A DNA stretch of 64,000 nucleotides from contig NZ_CBDAQN010000001.1 of assembly GCF_965199065.1 (NCBI RefSeq), positions 372,001 to 436,000 on the forward strand. Direction: 5' to 3'. Position 1 is the stretch's first letter; every line of letters begins with the position of its first letter. Positions 1 to 8,828 of the stretch are shown in pieces. This DNA is from Acidisoma sp965199065 (GTDB lineage Bacteria; Pseudomonadota; Alphaproteobacteria; Acetobacterales; Acetobacteraceae). A program made the position numbers and the translations under genes. A model generated the notes under the pieces. That model was given only the letters and a program-made list of their open reading frames with translations. It did not search any database and was not told the origin of the DNA.

Positions 1-2
1 CG

Positions 3-1691
3 CCGATGATGGGGTCCCGGTTCCTCAAAAGCGAAGAACATAACCACGGGCGTATCTACAACCTCGTGGAGGGCATGTTCGATGCCATGCTCAGTTTCTA
101 CAAGCGGACACTGGATGTTGCCCTGCGCTTCCAGTTCATCACCTTGCTCATCTTCATCGCGACCGTCACGCTGACGGTATGGCTCTACATCATCATCCCG
201 AAGGGCTTCTTCCCGACCCAGGATACCGGCATCATCATCGGCATCACCGAGGTCGCGCAGGACGCGTCCTACGACCAGATCGCCCGGCTACAGCAGACGG
301 TCAATCGGATCGTCCTGCATAACCCTTCGGTTTATTCGGTCGTGTCGTCCGTGGGCGCCGGAAACGGCGGCCAGACCGGCAATGACGGGCGCATGTACGT
401 CACCCTCAAGCCGTGGGATCAGCGCAAGTCCGGCGTGATGCAGGTGATCGGTCAGCTGGACAAGTCGATGGAGGCTGTCCCAGGCATCCGGCTTTTCATG
501 CAGCCGGCGCAGGATGTGCGCGTCGGAGCGCGACTGACCAAGACGCTCTACCAATACACGATCCAGGATTCCGACCAGACCGAGCTGAACACCTGGGCGC
601 CGAAGATCCTCTCTCAGATGCGCAAGCTCCCGATGCTGGCTGACGTCACATCGGACGCCCAGAACGCAGGCACAACGGAGACGATGACCATCAACCGCGA
701 GCAGGCCGAGCGCTTCGGCATCGAGCCCGCGACGATCGACAACGTCCTTTATGACGCGTTCGGCCAGCGGGAGGTGTCCCAGTATTTCACCGGCAACAAG
801 GCCTACTACGTTATCCTGGAGGCGAAGCCCAACGAGTTCGGCAAGATCGACACCCTGGGCAAGCTTTACGTCGATTCCTCCAGCGGGGTCGCCGTGCCGC
901 TATCGACGTTGGTGACGACGACGACGGTGCCTGTGCAGCCGCTCGCGATCAACCATCAGAGCCAGTTCCCGTCGGTCACCGTCTCCTTCAACCTGAAGGG
1001 GAACGCATCTCTCGGCGACGTGGTGACGAAGGTCGACGCCATGAAAGCGAGTATGGGCGTGCCGAGCACGGTGGAAGGGAGCTTCCAGGGGACAGCCCAG
1101 GCGTTCCAGGCCTCGCTGAGTTCCGAGCCGATCCTGGTGCTCGCGGCGTTGATCTCCGTCTATATCATCCTCGGCATCCTGTACGAGAGCTACATCCTGC
1201 CGTTGACGATCCTCTCCACTCTGCCCTCGGCCGGCGTGGGCGCTCTGCTGATGCTGCTGATGTTCGGCTACCAGCTGACCGTCATCGCGCTGATCGGGAT
1301 CATTCTGCTCATCGGCATCGTCAAGAAGAACGGCATCATGATGGTGGACTTCGCCATCAACGCCGAGCGGCGTGAAGGGTTGTCTCCGCATGACGCCATC
1401 CGCCAAGCCTGCCTGCTGCGCTTCCGCCCGATCCTGATGACGACGATGGCGGCCATGTTGAGTGGTCTGCCGCTGATGCTGGAGGGCGGAGCCGGGTCGG
1501 AGCTGCGTAAGCCGCTGGGTTTTGCCATGGTCGGAGGCTTGCTGCTCAGCCAGGTGCTGACACTCTACACGACCCCGGTCATCTACCTTTACCTCGACCG
1601 GTTGCAGCACTTCCTGTCGCCGTCCCAGGGCAAGCAGCGGATGCCACGTTTGGCGGAGAAAATGGCGCCGGCCGCGAATAGCGCGGACTAG
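3..1691 (+). CDS. RND efflux pump inner-membrane permease, C-terminal part (MdtB/MdtC-like)
   Basis: Partial at the left edge: about 560 residues of a protein that is normally about 1,030-1,050 long. It is the second half of a hydrophobe/amphiphile-efflux (HAE1) RND permease, which uses the proton gradient to expel drugs across both membranes together with a periplasmic adaptor and an outer-membrane channel. The fragment shows the membrane segment before the second periplasmic loop (IIIPKGFFPTQD is a typical RND boundary), the large periplasmic porter domain, and the final hydrophobic block. The stretch KKNGIMMVDFA followed by RFRPILMTT is highly typical of the MdtB/MdtC/MuxB group. Upstream partners lie outside the window. 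A strong terminator follows the stop codon. Confidence 0.93.
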   Translation, partial: PMMGSRFLKSEEHNHGRIYNLVEGMFDAMLSFYKRTLDVALRFQFITLLIFIATVTLTVWLYIIIPKGFFPTQDTGIIIGITEVAQDASYDQIARLQQTVNRIVLHNPSVYSVVSSVGAGNGGQTGNDGRMYVTLKPWDQRKSGVMQVIGQLDKSMEAVPGIRLFMQPAQDVRVGARLTKTLYQYTIQDSDQTELNTWAPKILSQMRKLPMLADVTSDAQNAGTTETMTINREQAERFGIEPATIDNVLYDAFGQREVSQYFTGNKAYYVILEAKPNEFGKIDTLGKLYVDSSSGVAVPLSTLVTTTTVPVQPLAINHQSQFPSVTVSFNLKGNASLGDVVTKVDAMKASMGVPSTVEGSFQGTAQAFQASLSSEPILVLAALISVYIILGILYESYILPLTILSTLPSAGVGALLMLLMFGYQLTVIALIGIILLIGIVKKNGIMMVDFAINAERREGLSPHDAIRQACLLRFRPILMTTMAAMLSGLPLMLEGGAGSELRKPLGFAMVGGLLLSQVLTLYTTPVIYLYLDRLQHFLSPSQGKQRMPRLAEKMAPAANSAD

Positions 1692-1705
1692 GTCCGGAAC
1701 AAAGA

Positions 1706-1741
1706 AAAGGCCGGGATGCTTTCGCATCCCGGCCTTTTTTG
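1706..1741. terminator. Bidirectional Rho-independent terminator
   Basis: A perfect GC-rich stem (AAGGCCGGGATGC pairing with GCATCCCGGCCTT) with a TTTC loop is flanked by a T run on the plus side and an A-rich run (T-rich on the minus strand) on the other. It sits between the converging RND pump gene and the minus-strand DUF2382 gene and can serve both. Confidence 0.93.
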
Positions 1742-1751
1742 TCAGAACAAG

Positions 1752-2717
1752 TTAGCGGCGCGGCGTTACGGGTGCATCGCCCGGAACCTGCTCGACATCG
1801 ACTTCTTCCTTGCGAAGCGTGTCACGCACAGTCTCGACGCGATCCGTGGCTTCCTTGTGCAGCCGGATCTCCTCGGTGACATGGGCGGTCTTGGAAACAA
1901 CCGCCTCTTCCCGCGTCTCCGTCATCTCGATCGTGCGGTCGGTGAAGCTTCCAGCATCAGGCGTCATGGTGTCGCCCGTAACCGGCCGGCGCTCAAGCGT
2001 GACGCGCTCTTCGTGCAGGCTGACCTGCTCTTCGACCGGCGTCTCCACCACGTAGCGGCGCACGCGCGTGCTGCCACGGTTGACGAGGCGCTTGCCAACA
2101 GCAAGGCGTTCCTCGGCAAGCCGCAGTGTCTCAGACTGGTCTGCACCGGCAGGCCTGGCGCCAATTCCAGTGTTGATCCCGGTCGGGGCAACAGCGCCGG
2201 CGTCCGTGAGGTCAGAGCCGGTCGTCTGATAGGCGGCGCCCGTCGCGGGTAGCGCGCCGTCTTCGACGCCCGTGCCGGCCGTGCGCGCGGTCGGGGAGGC
2301 ATACTGCGTCTCCGCGAAGCCCGCAGCGGAAGAGCCCGCCACGCCATGCTCCATCGTGCTGGTGAGGCCGTAACCCGACGCGCGCTCGTCGATATCGATC
2401 GGGTTGTGACGATCGAGGATTTCGGAGACGCCCATGACATGCGCTTCGGCAACACGGACCGAGATCACTGTGGAGCCGGCGCTGACGCTGCGATCGTAGA
2501 CGTGGTTGTCATACTCGCGATCACCGCCGAAAAGGCGCGACCAGAAGCCTTCCTCGCGCGGCGCCGGGGTGTCGGTGGCGTCTGCAACGGAGGCAGTGCC
2601 GGCGTTGGCATGACGGCTGATGGCGCTCTCAGGAACGTCCGCCGCCATCAGGTCGCGCACAGCGGCGTCCGCCTGCTCGGCACTGTCGAAAACAGCTACG
2701 ATGGTTTCATCGGTCAT
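1752..2717 (-). CDS. YsnF/AvaK-type stress protein with DUF2382 domain
   Basis: A 321-residue protein. Residues about 1-110 resemble the general stress protein 17M (YflT-type) domain, starting with TIVAVFDSAEQADAAVRDL. A low-complexity Gly/Ala/Thr linker follows. Residues about 200-318 form a DUF2382 domain, recognisable from alternating charged beta-strand repeats such as RLAVGKRLVNRG and VSLHEERVTLERRPV. DUF2382 proteins are linked to general stress responses and to PRC-barrel proteins, but their biochemical function is not known. The start codon overlaps the stop of the upstream DUF2382 gene by one base (TGATG), so the two are probably translationally coupled. No signal peptide is seen, so it is likely cytoplasmic. 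Confidence 0.85.
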   Translation of the reverse strand: MTDETIVAVFDSAEQADAAVRDLMAADVPESAISRHANAGTASVADATDTPAPREEGFWSRLFGGDREYDNHVYDRSVSAGSTVISVRVAEAHVMGVSEILDRHNPIDIDERASGYGLTSTMEHGVAGSSAAGFAETQYASPTARTAGTGVEDGALPATGAAYQTTGSDLTDAGAVAPTGINTGIGARPAGADQSETLRLAEERLAVGKRLVNRGSTRVRRYVVETPVEEQVSLHEERVTLERRPVTGDTMTPDAGSFTDRTIEMTETREEAVVSKTAHVTEEIRLHKEATDRVETVRDTLRKEEVDVEQVPGDAPVTPRR

Positions 2718-3271
2718 CAGTTGAAGTCCTTCTGAGGTGTTGTGGATATTGGATAGTGATCGTCCAGCTCAGGTCTCGCCTGCACCGGCGATTGTGGTTC
2801 GGTACGAGTGATGGCGACGTCCTGCGAGCGAGTGACAACCGTCGCCGTATGCGTTTCCTGAACGCGCACACGACGGAGATGCACCTCTTCCTTGAGAACG
2901 AGGCGGCGCTCGATGACGAGGACCTCTTCCACGACAGGAATGATTGTCGTGTCACCCTCCTCGCGCACGGAAGGAATTGCATCGACGGTGCGCCCGATCG
3001 GTATCCGCTCTATCTCGACCCGCTCATGAACAAGGTCCTCTTCGATGACCTGATCATGACTTTTGGTAGTGACAGTGGCGCGCACACGCCCGGTTTCGAC
3101 ACGCTGCCGCTCGACCGAGAGTGTCTCGGCCAGCAGCGGAATAACGTGCTCCTCAATCCCTGGAGCCGTCGCCGTATCACTGATTTTGTCTTGAGATTCA
3201 GCAGTCGTCACGGGTGCCTCCAGGGCAGTGTGCATTGCCGCACAAGGACCTCCATCGGAACATTCCGACAT
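2717..3271 (-). CDS. DUF2382 domain stress protein, second copy
   Basis: A 184-residue protein made almost wholly of a DUF2382 domain: residues about 38-165 carry the repeating charged-strand pattern (EEHVIPLLAETLSVERQRVE, VHERVEIERIPIG, ERRLVLKEEVHLRRV). It is the upstream member of a two-gene unit with the longer YflT-DUF2382 protein, whose start overlaps its stop by one base. The N-terminal 35 residues contain two cysteines and look disordered; no better start is visible. Function is unknown. A stress role is inferred from the family only. Confidence 0.8.
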   Translation of the reverse strand: MSECSDGGPCAAMHTALEAPVTTAESQDKISDTATAPGIEEHVIPLLAETLSVERQRVETGRVRATVTTKSHDQVIEEDLVHERVEIERIPIGRTVDAIPSVREEGDTTIIPVVEEVLVIERRLVLKEEVHLRRVRVQETHTATVVTRSQDVAITRTEPQSPVQARPELDDHYPISTTPQKDFN

Positions 3272-3320
3272 GGACCCGGTGGCTGGCGATCACCTGCCCT
3301 GCATCTGGAGCTTCGCTGGT

Positions 3321-3349
3321 AATATCAAAGCGATTTCGGAGGATGTCAC
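3321..3349 (-). promoter_or_regulatory. Candidate sigma70-like promoter for the DUF2382 pair
   Basis: Read on the minus strand, GTGACA and GATATT are separated by 17 bases and lie about 50 bases upstream of the first DUF2382 start codon, downstream of the transketolase terminator. Both boxes match only partly, and no clear EcfG-type (GGAAC-CGTT) motif was found. Confidence 0.3.
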
Positions 3350-3405
3350 AGCGACGTGACGCGACGATGGCGAAACGGCCCGCATGCGTATCGACGGGCG
3401 GGCGA

Positions 3406-3438
3406 AAAGGAAAGGGCCGGCGGATTATCCGCCGGCCC
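3406..3438 (-). terminator. Rho-independent terminator after transketolase
   Basis: On the minus strand, shortly after the transketolase stop, a near-perfect 11-12 bp stem (GGGCCGGCGGAT pairing with ATCCGCCGGCCC) is followed by TTTCCTTTT. Confidence 0.88.
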
Positions 3439-3469
3439 CTGTCAGCAACAGGCTCTTTTAGAAGTCGTG

Positions 3470-5512
3470 CTAGCCGAAGACCTCGACGATCGTCTCCTTG
3501 GCCGCGCGCACGACGGCGTCGGTTGTGATGTCGAACTTCTTGTAAACATCGGCGATCTTCCCGGAGGCGCCAAACTCGTGCATGCCGACGAAACGACCCT
3601 TGAAGCCGAGGTAGCGGTCCCAGCCCATTTCGACCGCCGCTTCCACCGCAACGCGCGCATGGGTCTCGCCCATGACCGACTTCTTGTATGCTTCGTCCTG
3701 CTGCTCGAAGAGCAGGCGGCACGGCATGGACACAACTGCCGTCGGCACACCCAGACCTTGCATGACGGTCCGCGCCTCGACGGCCAGATGCAGCTCGGAG
3801 CCTGTCGCCATGATGGTGAGCTTGCGCTCCCCGTCCGCTTCCAGCAGCACGTAGGCGCCCTTGGCTGACTTATTCTCGGTGCCGGGTTCCTTTCGCAGCA
3901 GCGGCATCGGCTGCCGCGACAACGCGATGAGCGCGGCCCGGCGCGGCTGATCGAGGATGATCTCCCAGCATTCGGCGGTTTCGACCGGATCGCCCGGGCG
4001 ATAGACGCCGAGATGCGGAATGGCACGGAGCGCCGCGAGCTGCTCGACCGGCTGATGGGTCGGGCCGTCCTCGCCGAGGCCGATGCTGTCATGCGTCATG
4101 ACGAATATGGTGCGGATCTCCATCATCGACGCGAGCCGGATGGAGGGGCGGCAGTAGTCGGAGAAGCACATGAACGTGCCGCCGTAGGGGATGAGGCCGC
4201 CATGCAGCGCGATGCCGTTCATCGCCGCCGCCATGCCGTGCTCGCGCACGCCGTAATGGACGTAGGAGCCGTTGTACTCGCCCGGCTTGATCTCGACCTG
4301 GTTCTTGGTCTTCGTGTTGTTCGACGGCGTGAGGTCGGCGGAGCCCCCGAGCAACTCGGGGATGGCGTTGAAGAGGTGCTCGAGCACGGCGCCGCTTGCC
4401 TGACGTGTCGCCAGCTCCTTGCCGCTTGCGATGAACTCGGCGCGGGCGGCGGCGATGGCCTTCTTCCAGTCCGTGGGCAGTTCGCCGCGGGTCCGGCGCT
4501 CGAAATCCTGACGCAGCCCGTCGGGCGCGGCCTTCACGCGATCGGCCCAGGCCATGCGCGCATCGCGGCTCTTGGAGCCGATCTCACGCCAGGCGTTCAG
4601 CAGGTTCTCGGGGATCACGAAGGGCGGGGAGTCCCATCCGAGGATCTTGCGGGCGCCGGCGATTTCTTCCTCGCCGGGGGCATCGCTATGAGCCTTCTGG
4701 GTGCCGGCCTTGGTCGGGAAGCCGAAGCCGATGATCGTCTTGCAGGCGATCATGGTTGGCTTGTCGGTGACGGACTGCGCCGTCTTGATCGCCTCGCGGA
4801 TCGCATCCGTGTCGTGGCCGTCGATCTCGAGCGTATGCCAGCCGGAAGCCTGGAAGCGCTGGATCTCGTTGTCCGAAACGGCAAGCTTGGTCGCGCCGTC
4901 GATCGAGATGGAGTTGTTGTCCCAGAAGCAGATGAGGCGGCCGAGCTTGAGATGGCCAGCGAGTGAGATCGCTTCCTGGCTGATGCCCTCCATGAGGCAG
5001 CCGTCGCCCATGAAGACATAGGTGTGGTGGTTGACGAGGTCGTCACCGAACTTGGCGTTCATGATGCGCTCGGCGAGCGCGAACCCGACCGAGTTGGCGA
5101 TGCCCTGCCCGAGCGGGCCGGTCGTCGTCTCGATGCCGTCGGCGTGGCGGTATTCGGGATGGCCGGGCGTCTTGGAGTTGACCTGGCGGAAGCGCTTTAG
5201 CTCCTCCAGCGGCATGTCCTTGTACCCGAGCAGGTAGAACAGGCTGTAGAGCAGCATGGAGCCGTGGCCGTTCGACATGATGAAGCGGTCGCGGTCGATC
5301 CAGTGCGGATCCTCGGCATCGAGCTGCATGAAGTCTTTGAACAGGACGGTGGCGATATCGGCCATTCCCATAGGAGCGCCGGGATGCCCGCTCTTGGCTT
5401 GCTGCACGGCATCCATCGAGAGGAAGCGGATGCAGTCGGCCATGTCCCGCAGATGCTGATCTCGGGGGGCGGGCACGGTCTTGGGTTCGGGAGGAGACGA
5501 AACGTCTGCCAT
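3470..5512 (-). CDS. tkt: Transketolase
   Basis: A 680-residue thiamine-diphosphate enzyme of the pentose phosphate pathway that moves two-carbon ketol units between sugar phosphates. Seen in order: the N-terminal pyrophosphate-binding domain (SGHPGAPMGMAD, DRFIMSNGHGSML, the thiamine motif GDGCLMEGISQEA with NN later), the pyrimidine domain (GVREHGMAAAMNG, with the conserved Glu) and the C-terminal domain. The chosen start (MADVSS) has an AGAAGGA ribosome site 8 bases upstream. A 16-codon longer reading frame exists but lacks this. Length matches the family. It stands alone with its own terminator. A cytoplasmic housekeeping enzyme. Confidence 0.97.
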   Translation of the reverse strand: MADVSSPPEPKTVPAPRDQHLRDMADCIRFLSMDAVQQAKSGHPGAPMGMADIATVLFKDFMQLDAEDPHWIDRDRFIMSNGHGSMLLYSLFYLLGYKDMPLEELKRFRQVNSKTPGHPEYRHADGIETTTGPLGQGIANSVGFALAERIMNAKFGDDLVNHHTYVFMGDGCLMEGISQEAISLAGHLKLGRLICFWDNNSISIDGATKLAVSDNEIQRFQASGWHTLEIDGHDTDAIREAIKTAQSVTDKPTMIACKTIIGFGFPTKAGTQKAHSDAPGEEEIAGARKILGWDSPPFVIPENLLNAWREIGSKSRDARMAWADRVKAAPDGLRQDFERRTRGELPTDWKKAIAAARAEFIASGKELATRQASGAVLEHLFNAIPELLGGSADLTPSNNTKTKNQVEIKPGEYNGSYVHYGVREHGMAAAMNGIALHGGLIPYGGTFMCFSDYCRPSIRLASMMEIRTIFVMTHDSIGLGEDGPTHQPVEQLAALRAIPHLGVYRPGDPVETAECWEIILDQPRRAALIALSRQPMPLLRKEPGTENKSAKGAYVLLEADGERKLTIMATGSELHLAVEARTVMQGLGVPTAVVSMPCRLLFEQQDEAYKKSVMGETHARVAVEAAVEMGWDRYLGFKGRFVGMHEFGASGKIADVYKKFDITTDAVVRAAKETIVEVFG

Positions 5513-5663
5513 AAGGTGGGTCCTTCTTCGCGAGGTAGGTCCGACGACCCGGTATGGCATGGCTGGCGTCGGTCCGAAACCTCGGGCCCACGCTTCGCCG
5601 AATGTTCACGCGCTCTTGCGTCTTTGAGCGGCCTTGTTTCGCCGAACGGAGGCGAAACAGTCC

Positions 5664-6335
5664 TCAGTTCTCCGGCGTCAGCATGACCATTGCCAGCCCG
5701 TCGCGGAGAATGCCGAGTTGTTCGGCCGCACCCTCGGAGAGGTCGATGATGCGATGACGGGAATAGAGGCGGTCGGTGATCGTCACGACGACGGACCGGC
5801 CGGTGCCGGCGAGCTTCACGAGAACCTTGGTGCCGAAGGGCAGGCTTTCGTGGGCGGCCGTCATCGCGTGCTCGTTGAAGATCTGACCGCTGGATGTGCG
5901 CCGGCCGTTCTGCCGGCCGCCATAATAGGAGGCGATGCCCGATTGGCTTGGCGCTGCGCCCTGCTCCGGCGACACCGGCTCCTCGAAGCTGGTCAGGCGC
6001 ACGGAGGCGCCGATCGGGGCTTCGGCGGGCGGCGCACTGATGCCGGCCTCGGCCGGGTTCCAGCCGTTGGTCAGGGCAACGCCGTAGTTGTTGGCGGAGT
6101 GCACGACTTGTCGGCCATCGACATGCCGGATGGCAAGGTGGCGAAAGCTGATCTGACGGTTGTGGCGGCGACCCAGCATGACGAAGCGGGGGCGGCCCGG
6201 TCGGGCGGAGGCCAGACGCGCGGCCTGATGGTGACTGCTGTGGATGGGACCGTGCGGTTCCGTCTGAGCCTGCGCCTGATGGCTCAAGGCGAACATAAGG
6301 ATCGGTGCGATCGAAAGTGCCAGGCGCGAGGCCAT
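5664..6335 (-). CDS. rlpA: RlpA-like septal/cell-wall protein with DPBB domain
   Basis: A 223-residue exported protein. The start MASRLALSIAPILMFALSHQ gives a Sec signal peptide ending near AQA and is preceded by GGGAG at a good distance; a longer upstream frame lacks such signals. Residues about 130-220 are a double-psi beta-barrel: GIASYYGGRQNGRRTSSGQ, TAAHESLPFGTKV, VTITDR and IDLSEGAAEQLG. In characterised family members this fold cleaves denuded (peptide-free) glycan strands at the septum. No lipobox cysteine is seen at the signal cleavage site, so it is probably a soluble periplasmic form, and no SPOR domain is present, unlike E. coli RlpA. Confidence 0.88.
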   Translation of the reverse strand: MASRLALSIAPILMFALSHQAQAQTEPHGPIHSSHHQAARLASARPGRPRFVMLGRRHNRQISFRHLAIRHVDGRQVVHSANNYGVALTNGWNPAEAGISAPPAEAPIGASVRLTSFEEPVSPEQGAAPSQSGIASYYGGRQNGRRTSSGQIFNEHAMTAAHESLPFGTKVLVKLAGTGRSVVVTITDRLYSRHRIIDLSEGAAEQLGILRDGLAMVMLTPEN

Positions 6336-6855
6336 TCCGGGTTTCTCCCTGTTAGGGGATGAGGAACCAGAGGTTTGCTCATCGTTTTCTGCCAACCGGA
6401 AACTCCAGAATGCTGGCGATCCGGCTGTCAATCTATTGCGACCTGTTAACGCCGCTGGCGAAGTTATGCGGGCAAACGGTTGAAGAAAATATGAATTTCC
6501 CGATGTGGCCGAGGAAGGATCGTGCGTCACATTTGCGATAATGCCTAATCTTTCAGGCAATGCAAGCGCGAACGGACAATTACGCCACCGATTGCATCCA
6601 ATAACGCGGCGAGGAACATCATCCTCTTCTTGCGTTTTCCGACGAAGAACATGCCATATTCCTGCCGTGATTTGTCCATGGCAGGTTCCATTTGAATCAT
6701 TGTTATCTGATAGGGAATTGCTGCCGCAACGCGAAGCTCAGCCGCGCGCCCGCTGCCATTGCCTTGATGCCGGGGGCCGGGCAGAACCGTCGTCATTGAG
6801 AGAAATTGCCACGAAACCAGCGGTATCCGAACGCGACCATCATGCAGCGCTCCCT
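6336..6855. other. Intergenic region between divergent rlpA-like gene and proA
   Basis: About 520 bases with lower GC content than the neighbours, presumably holding promoters for both divergent genes. No convincing gene, tRNA or riboswitch was recognised. A minus-strand frame (6545-6796, 83 codons) is present but has no recognisable domain or clear ribosome site. Confidence 0.5.
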
Positions 6856-8130
6856 ATGACTCCCGATTCGACGACCGGTATCCACTCCGCCGGCTCCGGG
6901 CTACGGGCCGGTGCCCTCGCGGCGCGGGCGGCGTCGGCCGTGCTGGCGCAGTCGTCCAATGCCCAGCGCAACCGGGCGCTCGCCGCGGCCGCCGCGGCCC
7001 TGCGGGTGGGCCAGGGAAATATTCTGGCAGCTAACGCCGAAGATCTGCGGGCCTACGAGGGGCTGCCGGCGCTGCGCGACCGGCTAAGGCTCGACGCCCG
7101 GCGGATCGAGGCCATGGCCGTCGGGCTGGAGGAGATCGCGGCCTTGGCCGATCCGCTCGGCCGCGTCATGGCAGAGTGGACACGGCCGAACGGCCTCCGC
7201 TTCCGCCGCGTCTCCACGCCCATCGGCGTCATCGGCATGATCTACGAGAGCCGCCCCAACGTCGGGGCGGACGCGGCCGGCATCTGCCTGAAATCGGGCA
7301 ACGCCGTGATTCTGCGCGGCGGCTCGGACAGTTTCCACAGCGCGGGCGCGATCCATGCCGCCATCGCCGAAGGCGTGCGGGCGGCGGGTCTCCCCGAGGC
7401 CGCCGTGCAGGTGGCGCCCGGCCGGGACCGGGCCTTCGTCGCGGCCATGCTGTCGGCCTCGGGCCTCATCGATCTCATCATTCCCCGCGGCGGCAAGGGG
7501 CTTGTCACCCGCGTGCAGGCCGAGGCCCGCGTTCCCGTGCTCGCCCATGCCGAGGGTCTCTGCCACACCTATATCCACGCCGCCGCTGACCCCGCCATGG
7601 CACGGTCGATCATGGTGAACGCCAAGATGCGCCGCACCGATGTCTGCGGCGCCACCGAGACGCTGCTGATCGACGCCGCCATCGCCCCGAGCCTGCTGCC
7701 GGACATCGTCGGCGACCTTCGAGCCTTGGGTTGCGAGTTCCGCGCCGACGCCGCGGCCCGCGCGATCGTCGACGGCCTGCCACCCGCGACGGAGGACGAT
7801 TTCGATACCGAGTGGCTCGACCGCGTGCTGTCCGTCAGGGTCGTGGGCGGCGTCGGCGAGGCCATCGCCCACATCGCCACCCATGGCAGCGAGCATACGG
7901 AGGCCATCATCACCGAGGATGCGGCGGCGGCGGAGTTTTTTCTCAACGCGACATCCAGCGCGGTCGTGCTGTGGAATGCCTCCACCCAGTTCTGCGACGG
8001 CGGCGAATTCGGCTTCGGCGCCGAGATCGGCATCGCCACCGGGCGCGTTCAGGCCCGCGGCCCGGTGGGCGTCGAGCAGCTTACGACGTTCCGCTACCAG
8101 GTTCGCGGCTCGGGTCAGGTGCGGCCCTGA
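6856..8130 (+). CDS. proA: Glutamate-5-semialdehyde dehydrogenase (gamma-glutamyl phosphate reductase)
   Basis: A 424-residue NADPH-dependent enzyme of the second step of proline synthesis, reducing gamma-glutamyl phosphate to glutamate-5-semialdehyde. An aldehyde-dehydrogenase fold is evident: RVSTPIGVIGMIYESRPNV, LKSGNAVILRGGSDS, IIPRGGKGL and the catalytic cysteine region TDVCGATETLL, with FGAEIGIAT near the end. The ATG at 6856 (MTPDSTTG) gives the usual family length; the frame stays open about 117 codons upstream, without conservation. It heads the plus-strand run proA-nadD-rsfS-rlmH-gpmI. proB is not in the window. Confidence 0.96.
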   Translation: MTPDSTTGIHSAGSGLRAGALAARAASAVLAQSSNAQRNRALAAAAAALRVGQGNILAANAEDLRAYEGLPALRDRLRLDARRIEAMAVGLEEIAALADPLGRVMAEWTRPNGLRFRRVSTPIGVIGMIYESRPNVGADAAGICLKSGNAVILRGGSDSFHSAGAIHAAIAEGVRAAGLPEAAVQVAPGRDRAFVAAMLSASGLIDLIIPRGGKGLVTRVQAEARVPVLAHAEGLCHTYIHAAADPAMARSIMVNAKMRRTDVCGATETLLIDAAIAPSLLPDIVGDLRALGCEFRADAAARAIVDGLPPATEDDFDTEWLDRVLSVRVVGGVGEAIAHIATHGSEHTEAIITEDAAAAEFFLNATSSAVVLWNASTQFCDGGEFGFGAEIGIATGRVQARGPVGVEQLTTFRYQVRGSGQVRP

Positions 8131-8204
8131 CGGCTCCCGGAACGGTCTTGCCCGGCGACCAAAATCCTGGCGACCCTTTGCCGCGGCGGGGCGACCGGCG
8201 GCGG

Positions 8205-8828
8205 ATGCGGATCGGTATCCTTGGCGGCTCCTTCAACCCGGCCCATGCGGGTCATCTGCACGTCGCACGCACCGCGCTGCGGCGCTTTGCGCTCGATCAG
8301 GTCTGGCTGATGGTGTCGCCCGGCAATCCGCTGAAGCCCGCGCTCGGCATGGCGCCATTTGCGGAGCGGCTGGGATCGGCCCGGCAGATCGCCGACGGGC
8401 GGCATATCCTGGCAACGCGCATCGAGGCAAGCATCGGCACCCGCTACACGCGCGACACGCTGGCCCGGCTGCATCGCCTGTTTCCTTGCGCCGATTTCGT
8501 CTGGCTGATGGGCGCCGACAATCTGGAAGACCTTGCCCGCTGGCAACGGTGGCGGGAGATTGCGGCAAGTACGGCTCTGGGCGTCCTGCCGCGGCCCGAG
8601 CATAATATGAGTGCCCTGGCGGGGCGGGCGGCGCACCGTCTTCGCGGCCATAGATTGCCGGCCCGGCAGGCTGGTATGCTCGCCACGGCGCCGACACCGG
8701 CCTGGATATTCTTGCCTACCGCGCAGAATGCGTTATCCGCCACAGCATTGCGCGCTGCTAAACAAGGCGCGTCCTGCGCGACCGCGCCACGAATGGAGAA
8801 GGCCCATCGCCCGCAAGCCTCCCGCTGA
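8205..8828 (+). CDS. nadD: Nicotinate-nucleotide adenylyltransferase
   Basis: A 207-residue enzyme that adenylates nicotinate mononucleotide to deamido-NAD in NAD synthesis. The start RIGILGGSFNPAHAGHLHVA holds the nucleotidyltransferase GGSFNPxHxGH signature; VSPGNPLK, GADNLEDLARW and a C-terminal variant of the ISST motif (LSATALRAA) also fit. The family motif usually reads SSTxIR, so the C-terminus is slightly divergent. It follows proA by 74 bases, and its 3' end overlaps the probable rsfS start region, implying translational coupling. Confidence 0.94.
   Translation: MRIGILGGSFNPAHAGHLHVARTALRRFALDQVWLMVSPGNPLKPALGMAPFAERLGSARQIADGRHILATRIEASIGTRYTRDTLARLHRLFPCADFVWLMGADNLEDLARWQRWREIAASTALGVLPRPEHNMSALAGRAAHRLRGHRLPARQAGMLATAPTPAWIFLPTAQNALSATALRAAKQGASCATAPRMEKAHRPQASR

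Noticed and set aside
6545..6796. 83-codon minus-strand frame in the rlpA-proA gap
   Set aside because: No domain, ribosome site or coupling; kept only as a note in the intergenic entry.
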